Shown in pieces: positions 6,999 to 13,910 of a stretch of DNA of 39,420 nucleotides. Below the pieces are notes generated by a model, which saw only the letters and a list, made by a program, of their open reading frames with translations, ran no database searches and was not told the DNA's origin. Position 1 is the stretch's first letter, and the number at the start of each line of letters is the position of its first letter. The DNA lies in contig NZ_SUMG01000022.1 in NCBI RefSeq assembly GCF_009910325.1, positions 1 through 39,420 on the forward strand, in the 5' to 3' direction. The translations under genes were made by a program, and so were the position numbers. This DNA is from Isachenkonia alkalipeptolytica (GTDB lineage: Bacteria > Bacillota > Clostridia > Peptostreptococcales > T1SED10-28).

Positions 6999-7940
6999 CT
7001 AAGGGCTTATCCATTCATCCACAAGATCTTTATTCTCCTCTACCCAAATTTCAGCAGCTTCCCTCGGTGTTTTGTTTTCCTCTTCGATCAATAACATCAC
7101 TCTTTGGATGTCCTTCTTTCGCCAATAAAAATGATCTAAAAAATCATACACCTCCGGCATATCCTGGTGCAAATTTTCTCGTACAACCGTGGCAATATGC
7201 TCTTCTTCTCCAAAGACATTTTTCGGGTCCTCAAGATATTTCAGATCCCATTTTTCGAATTTCCAATGGGGTGTCCAAGCCGTTACAATGATAGGCTTTT
7301 GTTCTTCGATGGCGGTTTCAAGGGTTTTTGTCATGGTCGACTCACTACCGGAAACCAGGGTAATATGATCATGAAGGTTGTATTCATCGAAAACTTCTTT
7401 CGTTTTCTCCATAATACCGGCATCCGGTTCGATCCCTATTATTTTTTCCCCAAATTCTTCTTTATAATGAATCAGATCGTCCATAGACTCTATGGTAACA
7501 TAACCGGGGGTAGCTAATCCAACGAAAGTCCCCTCAAAATTAGGGCCTAGGATTTCCACCCTATCTTCATGGGCTTCCAGATGTTTTTTATGTAAAGAGG
7601 GAAGCCAGGAAGAGACTGTAGCATCCTGATCGCCTGCGGCGATGGATTCCAACAACGAAGTAAGGGGGACGGAAAGGACCTCACAGTCGTAACCAAGTTC
7701 TTTTTCAATGATGGTTTTCACAACGTATGTACTTGCCACCTCTGAATCCCAATCCACATAAGCTATGTTGACAGTTTTCTCTTGAACCGTTTCTTCCTTT
7801 CCCGTATCCTCTTCCCGGTTGATATCATTGCCTGTAGAGCAGCCTGTTAGGTTGATGGAAATCAATAAAAGCGCTAGAAAAGAAGCAAACCTAAGTAAAC
7901 GGTTAAAATCAAAAAATGGTTGTATTTTTTTCTTGTGCAT
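6999..7940 (-). CDS. Glycine betaine/proline-type ABC substrate-binding lipoprotein
   Basis: A 313-aa OpuAC-family binding protein. The signal peptide ends at the lipobox LTGC (Cys at about 34). The mature part begins NIAYVDWDSEVASTYVVKTIIEKELGY, typical of this family, and has ligand-cage-type Trp residues in SSWLPSLHKKH and TAWTPHWKFEKWDL. The ATG at 7940 is preferred because GAGG lies 8-9 nt upstream. No permease or ATPase gene is nearby. The only partner is the GGDEF gene 33 nt downstream, suggesting a sensing role, although transport through a distant system cannot be excluded. Confidence 0.88.
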   Translation of the reverse strand: MHKKKIQPFFDFNRLLRFASFLALLLISINLTGCSTGNDINREEDTGKEETVQEKTVNIAYVDWDSEVASTYVVKTIIEKELGYDCEVLSVPLTSLLESIAAGDQDATVSSWLPSLHKKHLEAHEDRVEILGPNFEGTFVGLATPGYVTIESMDDLIHYKEEFGEKIIGIEPDAGIMEKTKEVFDEYNLHDHITLVSGSESTMTKTLETAIEEQKPIIVTAWTPHWKFEKWDLKYLEDPKNVFGEEEHIATVVRENLHQDMPEVYDFLDHFYWRKKDIQRVMLLIEEENKTPREAAEIWVEENKDLVDEWISP

Positions 7941-8119
7941 ATATTCAACCTCGCTTTCTGTAAAATACCTATCGATCCGGTCGCCAATCATGATAGGAAA
8001 ACAAGCATTTTGCTCGAACAACTGTTATTATACTAAACATGTCGAACAAAGTCGAATGTTTTGACCGGGAATAATAAAGGCAAAACGATGCCCTCGTGCT
8101 CATGCATTATGATGGCTAA

Positions 8120-8177
8120 AAAAAGCACAGGGTCTCATCTGTTGTGGATATCCCGATGAGTCCCTGTGCTGTGCTTT
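8120..8177. terminator. Bidirectional hairpin terminator left of the mobile module
   Basis: AGCACAGGG at 8124-8132 pairs with CCCTGTGCT at 8162-8170, extended inward by CTCATC/GATGAG. An A run precedes and a T-rich tail follows. It separates the holin gene (ending at 8208) from the upstream region of the binding-protein gene. Confidence 0.75.
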
Positions 8178-8207
8178 GCCTTGTTTTGTCTTGCTTGATT
8201 TTTGGCT

Positions 8208-8543
8208 CTACTTTCGTTCACTTTCTTCCAGCGCTTCCTTCTTCTCTTTCAAAGCTTCCTTCTCAGAAATCCTAATCTCTCCATTATCATAACGCTTTAA
8301 GGCTTTAAGAAGCCATCCTTTGGAGTACTGATCTCCGAGGTAACCCAGGAGTCCCGAAAGGGATATTAGTATCCCGTCGTGGACGGACCCCAGGCTCATG
8401 AGGCCAAAAGCGGCCAAATAGGCTAAAAAGGCGGAAGCGGCGATGTTGATGATTACCTGCATCTCTAAGAGGCTCGAATCTTTTCTCGCCCCTTCTCCAA
8501 TCATGGCTCCGATTACGGCCATGATCAGTAGTTCTACGTTCAG
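8208..8543 (-). CDS. Phage-type holin (LydA-like), likely CTG start
   Basis: A 104-111-aa small membrane protein with two to three hydrophobic segments and a charged Glu/Lys-rich C-terminus, matching LydA-type phage holins (GLLGYLGDQYSKGWLLKALKR). Such proteins make membrane pores that let a peptidoglycan hydrolase reach the wall. The first ATG is at 8522 but has no ribosome site. An in-frame CTG at 8543 lies 7 nt after an AGGAGGGG site, so it is the better start. Last gene of the leftward operon that begins at 10738 and includes an amidase, consistent with a lysis role. Confidence 0.7.
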   Translation of the reverse strand: MNVELLIMAVIGAMIGEGARKDSSLLEMQVIINIAASAFLAYLAAFGLMSLGSVHDGILISLSGLLGYLGDQYSKGWLLKALKRYDNGEIRISEKEALKEKKEALEESERK

Positions 8544-8633
8544 AGGACATCCCCTCCTTTGCTCAGGACGGATGTAGGGTCGAAAAAAGGGACGAACAAG
8601 AAATGTCCGCCCCTTAAATCCCCTTTATCCACC

Positions 8634-8840
8634 CTATTCCACGGGTAAGTCAATATCCTCGTAGGTTGTACGAACCAGTCGTGCAGACTGGGCCTGGGTA
8701 AAATCAAAGACGTCCTGGTCGATGATGGTTTCCATGGCGTTTTTCACTTCGTTTCCCGTCAAATCTTCCCGTGCATCGTTCATGGAAAGTCTGGTACGGC
8801 TTCCTTCCGAGTTGATAAAGTTCATTTCAAGTCTTGGCAT
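8634..8840 (-). CDS. DUF2922 family protein
   Basis: A 68-aa protein with the DUF2922 pattern: LEMNFINSEGSRTRLSMNDAREDLT, then an Asp/Val-rich C-terminal strand region. The function of the family is unknown. In Firmicutes it commonly sits beside DUF1659, as here, in small clusters with holin or amidase genes. An AAGGAGGG site precedes the ATG. Part of the 10738-8208 operon. Confidence 0.8.
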   Translation of the reverse strand: MPRLEMNFINSEGSRTRLSMNDAREDLTGNEVKNAMETIIDQDVFDFTQAQSARLVRTTYEDIDLPVE

Positions 8841-8917
8841 TCAATTCCCTCCTTTCTGTTAGATTTTTCCCCTGTGCATCTCTGTTTCCGATAACCCTTT
8901 TCTTACAGGATACCCGC

Positions 8918-9115
8918 TTACAGTACCACTTCCTCGATCCGGATTACCTTCTTAATGGGTGTGGCAATCAGGCTTCCCAGGGCACTGGCCACGATGTCGA
9001 TGTTCTGGTCCTGGGCTTCGAGCTTCAGGTTGCTGATGGTTCTCGAGCGAAGGATTTCATTCCCGTCGGGATCCATCCCCGTAACCACCTGCAGTCGCAT
9101 TCTTTTTCGGTCCAT
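8918..9115 (-). CDS. DUF1659 family protein
   Basis: A 65-aa protein with the DUF1659 pattern (GMDPDGNEILRSRTISNLKLEA, then VASALGSLI, and a beta-rich end KVIRIEEVVL). Function unknown. The ATG at 9115 is chosen because AGGAGGTG lies 6 nt upstream; an in-frame GTG three codons earlier overlaps that site. It pairs with the DUF2922 gene downstream. The two may assemble together, but that is inference. Confidence 0.8.
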   Translation of the reverse strand: MDRKRMRLQVVTGMDPDGNEILRSRTISNLKLEAQDQNIDIVASALGSLIATPIKKVIRIEEVVL

Positions 9116-9240
9116 ATTTTTCACCTCCTCTCCGGCTTACCATCTATCTGTTCTTTCCTTAAGCCTCTTAGCATGTACGCTACCGGTTTCCGATCCCGGA
9201 AATTTTGCCGGTACTATTGCTGTTGCTGTTACTTTAACGC

Positions 9241-9657
9241 TTAAAACTCAAAGGTCTTACTCACCTCCTCTCCAGGGTCAAGGGTGTCTTCTTCCCCCTC
9301 TTCTAAGACGGTAATCTCTAAAAGTTCCTGTCCCTCCTCCCCCTCTTCCTCCTCTTCGGTTAACAAATCCAAAGGATTCGCCGGCAGGTCCGACAGCCCT
9401 TCCGTTTCCGGAAGGATTCCCTCTACGGGATGGACTCTTTTAATCCGTTCCAGCTCCTCGGCCATGTCCTGCTGCATCGGGGTGATGGTCACCAGCACCT
9501 CCTCATTGGGGCGAAACTTTCGAATAGCCAGCAGGTTCTCGTCGTTCAGGGCAATGTCCCCCAGGCTGATTCCGATCATCTGCTTCCAGTGCTTTCGCTG
9601 TATTTTATTGGTCACATCCATTCGCTTAATTTTCGCAATTAGTTGGGATTTCGGCAT
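9241..9657 (-). CDS. Hypothetical protein with acidic tail, 138 aa
   Basis: Not recognised. A basic N-terminal 35 residues (MPKSQLIAKIKRMD...KIQRKHWKQ), a mixed middle, and a C-terminal third dominated by Glu and Asp (including a run of TEEEEEGEEG). No membrane segment. An AAAGGAG site precedes the ATG. It lies between the amidase gene (33 nt upstream) and DUF1659 in one leftward operon. The 125 bases between this gene and DUF1659 hold no clear gene. Confidence 0.65.
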   Translation of the reverse strand: MPKSQLIAKIKRMDVTNKIQRKHWKQMIGISLGDIALNDENLLAIRKFRPNEEVLVTITPMQQDMAEELERIKRVHPVEGILPETEGLSDLPANPLDLLTEEEEEGEEGQELLEITVLEEGEEDTLDPGEEVSKTFEF

Positions 9658-9690
9658 AACCTTCTCCTTTCTCTCTTTATTTTCCCCTTC

Positions 9691-10428
9691 CTAGGGCAGC
9701 ACCAGATAGGTGGGATACCCGTCCTCCTCTAGGGACTCGATCATTCGCAGGGCATTTCCCTTTTCCCGAAAGGCCCCCACCTGCACCCGGTATAACTTCT
9801 CCCGGGATTCTTTCCCGGAACTTTCTTCCCCTTCCTCCCGGTCCTCCCCGCTGGTGAAGCCGTAGTGGTCCATGATCATCTCGCACTGGACTTGGGCCAG
9901 GCTTTCTAGGTTATGATCCCCGAGCAAGATCCGCTCTTCTCGAACATTGTCATGGAAAAGGCTTTCGATCAGTAAAATCGACGGGATGTTATACAAGGCT
10001 CCGTAGTACAGGATGCCGTAAAAGTCATCCCGCTGGGTGTTCAGCCGGGTTTTCGACCCCCGGTTATGGGTTTCGAAATGGTTGGCAATGACCCGGGACA
10101 TTCTTCCTGCCAATCCCCGGTCCTTCGGCCGTTTCACCGAATAATACACTTCCGTCCCTCTGGCCGTGCCGTTAAAGGCATTGGTATGTTCGCTGATGAA
10201 CAGGTCCGCTTGAAAGTCCCTTGCAATCTGGGCCCGCTGTTTCAGGGTCAGGCTTTCGTCCTTTTCCCGGGTGAGTTTCACTTCGAAATGTCCGGTTTTC
10301 TCCAGGGCCTCCTGTAAGTACTTAGAGATGGCAAGTACCCCGTCGGCTTCAATATAGGTGGTGGGGCCTCGGTTCCATCGGTCTTCTCCCCCATGGCCGG
10401 GGTCAATCACGATACGTATTTTTTTCAT
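9691..10428 (-). CDS. N-acetylmuramoyl-L-alanine amidase with C-terminal SPOR-like tail
   Basis: A 245-aa Amidase_3-type zinc enzyme that cuts the bond between muramic acid and the peptide stem. Zinc and catalytic residues are visible: IDPGHGGE (His about 11), a following Glu in TYIEADG (about 28), SEHTNAFNGTARGTEVYY (His about 79) and the catalytic Glu of LLIESLFHDN (about 155). Residues 205-245 (LYRVQVGAFREKGNALRMIESLEEDGYPTYLV) look like a short SPOR repeat that binds glycan. No signal peptide, so export would need the holin in the same operon, as with phage endolysins. Confidence 0.88.
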   Translation of the reverse strand: MKKIRIVIDPGHGGEDRWNRGPTTYIEADGVLAISKYLQEALEKTGHFEVKLTREKDESLTLKQRAQIARDFQADLFISEHTNAFNGTARGTEVYYSVKRPKDRGLAGRMSRVIANHFETHNRGSKTRLNTQRDDFYGILYYGALYNIPSILLIESLFHDNVREERILLGDHNLESLAQVQCEMIMDHYGFTSGEDREEGEESSGKESREKLYRVQVGAFREKGNALRMIESLEEDGYPTYLVLP

Positions 10429-10573
10429 ATATTCCTCCTTTTTGGGTTTCGTTTTTCAGTTGGCTTTACTGTTTTACGTTTTACTTGCTCTTTCCTTTTC
10501 TTGTCTTTCTACGGTTCTCTTCTTTCCTAAGGTTTATGGTTTTTCCAGATCCCCTCCTTTCACCGGTCTTTTT

Positions 10574-10738
10574 TCAGATCACCTCCTCCTCCTCTTCCAT
10601 ATCCAGGATTGGTCTTCGATAACGCTGGGCATAGTATCCGTAGATCACCTCCTCTTTCCTTCGCTGCTCCGCTTCCTTTCGTTTTCTTCGGTCCCGAAGG
10701 TACCGACGTAAAAATTCCTTTTTCGATAAGACCTCCAT
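10574..10738 (-). CDS. Small charged protein, 54 aa, first gene of the LexA-box operon
   Basis: Begins MEVLSKKEFLRRYLRDRRKRK, very basic, and ends in an acidic tail (DMEEEEEVI). No family recognised. The ATG at 10738 follows GAGGAGGG at 7-8 nt. A longer open frame upstream is only the translation of the iteron array. The 145 bases between this gene and the amidase gene are pyrimidine-rich on the + strand and show no gene. Confidence 0.6.
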   Translation of the reverse strand: MEVLSKKEFLRRYLRDRRKRKEAEQRRKEEVIYGYYAQRYRRPILDMEEEEEVI

Positions 10739-10760
10739 TACGAATCCCTCCTCAAATTTT

Positions 10761-10772
10761 GAACTTCTGTTC
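10761..10772. promoter_or_regulatory. LexA-type SOS box at the promoter of the lysis-like operon
   Basis: GAACTTCTGTTC fits the Gram-positive LexA (DinR) consensus GAAC-N4-GTTC. On the minus strand it lies just downstream of a good promoter: TAGACA, 16 nt, TATAAT (the -10 is the complement of 10784-10789). A box at this place would block the start of transcription, the usual LexA arrangement. A second and third box occur at 12434-12467. Confidence 0.65.
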
Positions 10773-10830
10773 GATGTAGGTATATTATACCCGAAAAATA
10801 ATAAATGTCTATACCCATTGGAAATAAACG

Positions 10831-10926
10831 GACGAAACAACATCAAACAACAGTAAATAACACCAAATAATACGAAATAACACCAAATAGCACAAAACAA
10901 CATCAAATAACACCAAACAACACCGG
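10831..10926. repeat. Left iteron array, nine 10-bp units
   Basis: Units of exactly 10 bp with consensus CACCAAATAA start at 10831 and run to 10920, with a partial tenth. Units vary mostly at positions 2-4 and 9. The complement of the unit (TTATTTGGTG) matches 8 of 10 positions of the right array unit TTGATTGGTG. The outermost end reads GGACGAAACAA and recurs inverted at the outer end of the right array. Confidence 0.85.
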
Positions 10927-10975
10927 GTAGGATCGAAAGTCCTGATCCGTCCTTGGATTATAACCCTTTTCACAA

Positions 10976-11049
10976 TTATCCACATTTCATCCACAAAGTA
11001 TCTCGATTTATCCACAGTTTGTCCACAGTTGTCTTCGGATTTATCCCCA
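10976..11049 (+). other. Replication origin core: five DnaA boxes in helical phase
   Basis: Same-direction boxes at 10976 (TTATCCACA), 10987 (TCATCCACA), 11008 (TTATCCACA), 11019 (TTGTCCACA) and 11041 (TTATCCCCA). Start-to-start distances are 11, 21, 11 and 22, so all face one side of the helix. It is flanked by the two inverted iteron arrays and lies upstream of a RepA_N initiator gene. I see no gene in 10739-11463. Confidence 0.8.
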
Positions 11050-11300
11050 GATGGATAAAAACTTCCCTCCAAGGATTCAAAACTTCCTTTCTGATAGCAC
11101 CTTTTTTTCCTTCGGTTCTCACAAAAGGTTCCTTCCGCTAGGCTAGAAATTCACCCCTAATGATACTGATCTTAACGAGACGGATTTTAACGAGAGGGAT
11201 TGAAAGATACCGAAGGAAAAATAAGAGCGCTATACAACCACAGCCCGATCATGGGAAAGCTGACCGGATAAAACCCTAACGGGGGAAGTGTTATTTCCTG

Positions 11301-11370
11301 TTGTTTTGTGTTGATTGGTGTTGATTGGTGTTGATTGGTATTGATTCGTGTTGATTCGTGTTGTTTCGTC
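11301..11370. repeat. Right iteron array, seven 10-bp units
   Basis: Seven contiguous 10-bp units with consensus TTGATTGGTG from 11301 to 11370. It is inverted relative to the left array, so the arrays point at each other across the DnaA boxes. The last unit with GTCC mirrors the first unit of the left array. Confidence 0.85.
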
Positions 11371-11463
11371 CTTTTTGCATGTAAAGCTATGGGAAATCTT
11401 AGATAAATCGATTATAATAGCTTCACAACGAAGAAAACAAAAATATATTAGGGGGAATGGTGA

Positions 11464-12021
11464 ATGGAAAAGAAGAAAAAGGATCCGAATCTATTTTACA
11501 AAGTAAGGGATCAAATCGATTATCGTTTTTTCAAAACGCCGAAGGATATATACTATCACCGGTACTATGATCATATTTCCTTAGGAGCAAAGTCTTTATA
11601 CATGCTGCTGGCCGACCGCTTAAGCCTCAGTCTGAAAAACCGAATGTTCGACCGGGAAGGTTATGTATACGTACTGTTTAAAATCACCCCGGCCATGGAT
11701 GATTCGAGAAAAAAGGAGGAAAAGGCTCCGGAAGAGTTAAGCCTGACAGAGGTTTTACAGGTAAGCCCCAAAAGCATCCGAAAGTATAAAGAGGAGCTGG
11801 TAAACCACGACCTTTTATTTGAGAAGCGGGCAGGTCAGGGCAAAGCGAACCGCATCTATGTGTTAAAACCCCGGGCATTGGAGGTGAAAGAAGAAAAATT
11901 CACGGATCTTTCCAAGAAAAGAGAAAGGGAAGCCTTTATTAAAAGCTTTCCCGCACTGTACGGCAGTGATCCGGGAGAGGTGAATCCCTCACCCTTATAT
12001 GAAATGTCTTCCGATAGATGA
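11464..12021 (+). CDS. RepA_N-type replication initiator, short form
   Basis: A 185-aa protein matching the N-terminal domain of RepA_N plasmid initiators: FFKTPKDIYYHRYYDHISLGAKSLYMLLADRLSLSLKN...EGYVYVLFKI (about residues 19-78), then a winged-helix-like segment (SLTEVLQVSPKSIRKYKEELVNHDLL). Full RepA_N initiators are usually longer, with a separate C-terminal domain that is missing here. The ATG follows AGGGGGAA. It lies 93 nt after the right iteron array, which it probably binds. A hairpin at 12031-12061 follows at once. Confidence 0.82.
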   Translation: MEKKKKDPNLFYKVRDQIDYRFFKTPKDIYYHRYYDHISLGAKSLYMLLADRLSLSLKNRMFDREGYVYVLFKITPAMDDSRKKEEKAPEELSLTEVLQVSPKSIRKYKEELVNHDLLFEKRAGQGKANRIYVLKPRALEVKEEKFTDLSKKREREAFIKSFPALYGSDPGEVNPSPLYEMSSDR

Positions 12022-12030
12022 AAAAGAAAA

Positions 12031-12061
12031 GACCCGATCCTTACTACTTTAGGATCGGGTC
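12031..12061. terminator. Hairpin between convergent repA and excisionase-like genes
   Basis: GACCCGATCCT (12031-12041) pairs perfectly with AGGATCGGGTC (12051-12061) around a 9-nt loop. An A-rich run precedes it. It can terminate both genes. Confidence 0.75.
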
Positions 12062-12102
12062 CTCCCTGTTACCTTTTCAATATTTCACTGTACTATGCTC
12101 CG

Positions 12103-12384
12103 CTACCGGGTGTCATCATCTCCCCATACATGTTTGGCGATATAGCTTTGCAGGGCACTTTCACTTACACGGTACTGCTTGCCGATGCGTACGGAGGGTA
12201 GCTTTCCCGAACGAAGAAGTTCGTATACTTTGCTCCGTCCAAGGAACAGCCTGTTTTTCACATCCTCCGGGGAGAGCATTTCAGCAAAGTCGATCTCCTT
12301 GGCATGGTACGGTTTGGAAGTTCTGTTCTCTATGTAATTCACCCCCTTTTTCTTAGGATCTTTTACGGTCCGGATTCTTCCCAT
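12103..12384 (-). CDS. Excisionase-family helix-turn-helix protein
   Basis: A 93-aa protein whose residues 33-85 match the excisionase/MerR-like HTH_17 domain: LSPEDVKNRLFLGRSKVYELLRSGKLPSVRIGKQYRVSESALQSYI. The N-terminal 30 residues are basic. Such proteins act as recombination directionality factors or small regulators of plasmids and integrating elements. No integrase is in the window. The ATG at 12384 is preferred because AGGGGG lies 7 nt upstream. Its promoter (TTGACA, 17 nt, TATTCT on the minus strand) carries one clear and one partial LexA-type box, so it should respond to DNA damage. Confidence 0.78.
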   Translation of the reverse strand: MGRIRTVKDPKKKGVNYIENRTSKPYHAKEIDFAEMLSPEDVKNRLFLGRSKVYELLRSGKLPSVRIGKQYRVSESALQSYIAKHVWGDDDTR

Positions 12385-12433
12385 GATCATTCCCCCTGTG
12401 TAACCCTTTTTATGGGGCTATACTTATAATTTT

Positions 12434-12467
12434 GAACGTATGTTCTGTCTATAGAATACATGTTCCC
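12434..12467. promoter_or_regulatory. LexA-type boxes at the excisionase-like gene promoter
   Basis: GAACGTATGTTC at 12434-12445 is a good Gram-positive LexA box. On the minus strand a second, weaker one (GAACATGTATTC) occupies 12456-12467. They flank or overlap the -10 region of TTGACA, 17 nt, TATTCT. The rest of 12391-12701 holds only the upstream region of the peroxiredoxin gene. Confidence 0.65.
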
Positions 12468-12583
12468 ATGGAAATTGTCAATATATTTTCACAGTTTCAG
12501 GAAAAGTTTTTCCGGATTAAAGAAGCGCTCCCCGTCCAAGGACTCCGTGTCCATCCCCCTATATCATTTGAATAATTGATTAC

Positions 12584-12616
12584 AAAACATTTTTTTATTT
12601 AAAAGAACAATGTTTT
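12584..12616. promoter_or_regulatory. Dyad upstream of the peroxiredoxin gene
   Basis: AAAACATT (12584-12591) is repeated inverted as AATGTTTT (12609-12616) about 90 nt before the ATG. It could be an operator. The binding protein is unknown; it is not a clear PerR box. Confidence 0.3.
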
Positions 12617-12701
12617 ATTAAGAATGATTCTGTTTTAACGAAAATCCCCGGGGTATGATTGCAGTGTAGGGAAAATTTCACAAATACTAGGAGGTAATAA
12701 A

Positions 12702-13364
12702 ATGGAAGAAACGAACAAAATGCCTTTACTTGGAGATTCTTTTCCGGAAATGACGGTGAAAACCACCCACGGTACCATGAAGCTTCCCCAGGATTACAAA
12801 GGGAAATGGTTCATCTTATTCAGCCATCCCGGGGATTTCACTCCGGTTTGCACCACGGAATTCGTAGCCTTTGCTAAGAAGGCGGAAGAGTTTAAAGCCT
12901 TAAACACAGAACTGATCGGATTATCCGTAGACCAGGTCTTCTCCCATATCAAATGGGTGGAATGGATTAACGATAACATGGACGTGAAAATCCCCTTCCC
13001 GGTCATTGCCGATGAACTGGGCAGAGTATCCACCGAGCTGGGCATGCTCCACCAAAGCAAAGGCACCAATACGGTGCGGGCGGTATTTGTGGTGGATGAT
13101 CAAGGAAAACTTCGATTGATGATGTATTATCCCCAGGAAATCGGAAGAAGCATGGATGAAGTGCTTCGTGTGGTAAAAGCCCTTCAAACTTCCGATAATA
13201 ACGGAGTGGCTATGCCGGAGAACTGGCCGAATAACGAACAGTTTAAAGATCAGGTAATCGTACCTCCCGCCGCAACGGAGGCAGAAGTGGAAAAACGAAA
13301 GAAACAGGCGGAAGACGGAGAATGCACCTGCCTTGACTGGTGGTTCTGCCATAAAGATTTATAA
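12702..13364 (+). CDS. Peroxiredoxin of the Prx6/archaeal type
   Basis: A 220-aa cytosolic peroxide reductase. The active site is visible in [15 protein letters not shown] (peroxidatic Cys at about 50). The C-terminal extension has the [11 protein letters not shown] motif, which in the archaeal-type Prx6 group supplies additional cysteines. Length fits the group, which is longer than AhpC. AGGAGG lies 6-7 nt before the ATG. The gene is alone, followed by a strong terminator; an electron donor is not encoded nearby. Confidence 0.9.
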   Translation: MEETNKMPLLGDSFPEMTVKTTHGTMKLPQDYKGKWFILFSHPGDFTPVCTTEFVAFAKKAEEFKALNTELIGLSVDQVFSHIKWVEWINDNMDVKIPFPVIADELGRVSTELGMLHQSKGTNTVRAVFVVDDQGKLRLMMYYPQEIGRSMDEVLRVVKALQTSDNNGVAMPENWPNNEQFKDQVIVPPAATEAEVEKRKKQAEDGECTCLDWWFCHKDL

Positions 13365-13392
13365 GATTCTTTTATAAGATCCTAAGGATATA

Positions 13393-13432
13393 ACAAGGGG
13401 AATTGTCTTAAGTGACAATTCCCCTTGTTTTC
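13393..13432 (+). terminator. Rho-independent terminator after peroxiredoxin
   Basis: ACAAGGGGAATTGTC pairs perfectly over 15 bp with GACAATTCCCCTTGT around a 6-nt loop, followed by TTTTC. Confidence 0.9.
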
Positions 13433-13527
13433 AATCCGTAATCCATTTTTATCAACGTGAAGGCCGCTTTATCACCACTTGTGTAACAAATACCCATCGC
13501 CTTCAAATTCTATTGCAAAGATGGTTT

Positions 13528-13835
13528 TCATCGGATCACCTCTGATGAGAACACCCGTTGACCTCCCTTAACTTTATTAAACAGGCCGACCAGCATGGCC
13601 AGGGAGAGAATCAGCACAGCCACCAACAGGAAATTGGAGTTGATCTGTGGAATAAACAGGGACGTGGCGTTCCAACCTATATGCATCAAGATCGGTGCCC
13701 ACAGGGATTTGGTATATTCATAAAGCAGGGCTAGTACAATCCCTCCGATAAAAGCGTAGATCCCTTGCAGCCAGTTAAATTGACTTTTCTTTAACAGAGC
13801 CCTTGTAAAACTGCCTCCACCAGTGTAAAATACCT
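13528..13835 (-). pseudogene. CPBP (CAAX-type) intramembrane protease, 3' remnant
   Basis: On the minus strand an open stretch reads ALLKKSQFNWLQGIYAF, then GGIVLALLYEYTKSLWAP and LMHIGWNATS. This is the C-terminal half of the CPBP family, including the H-x-x-x-N motif. The preceding glutamate motif remains as LVEAVLQGL in another frame at about 13800-13830, so there is a frameshift, and nothing of the N-terminal half remains. A 19-codon frame with its own ribosome site (13469-13528) follows it and is probably also debris. Confidence 0.6.
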
Positions 13836-13910
13836 ACTGTCTTTTGTAATGTACGACCTATGATCACCATTGTTGAAGATCATAAATTTTAATCCGGGAG
13901 GTAGTCTAGT

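Noticed and set aside
10739-10906. Upstream extension of the 54-aa gene into a 110-aa frame
   Set aside because: The extra residues come from the iterons and promoter; the start at 10738 has a proper ribosome site and the LexA box lies inside the extension.
10831-11370. Short regular repeats suggesting a CRISPR array
   Set aside because: Units are 10 bp, contiguous and without spacers, no cas genes are present, and DnaA boxes with a RepA_N gene fit an origin.
12584-12616. PerR operator at the peroxiredoxin gene
   Set aside because: The dyad is AAAACATT...AATGTTTT, which does not match the PerR consensus well enough; kept only as a low-confidence dyad.
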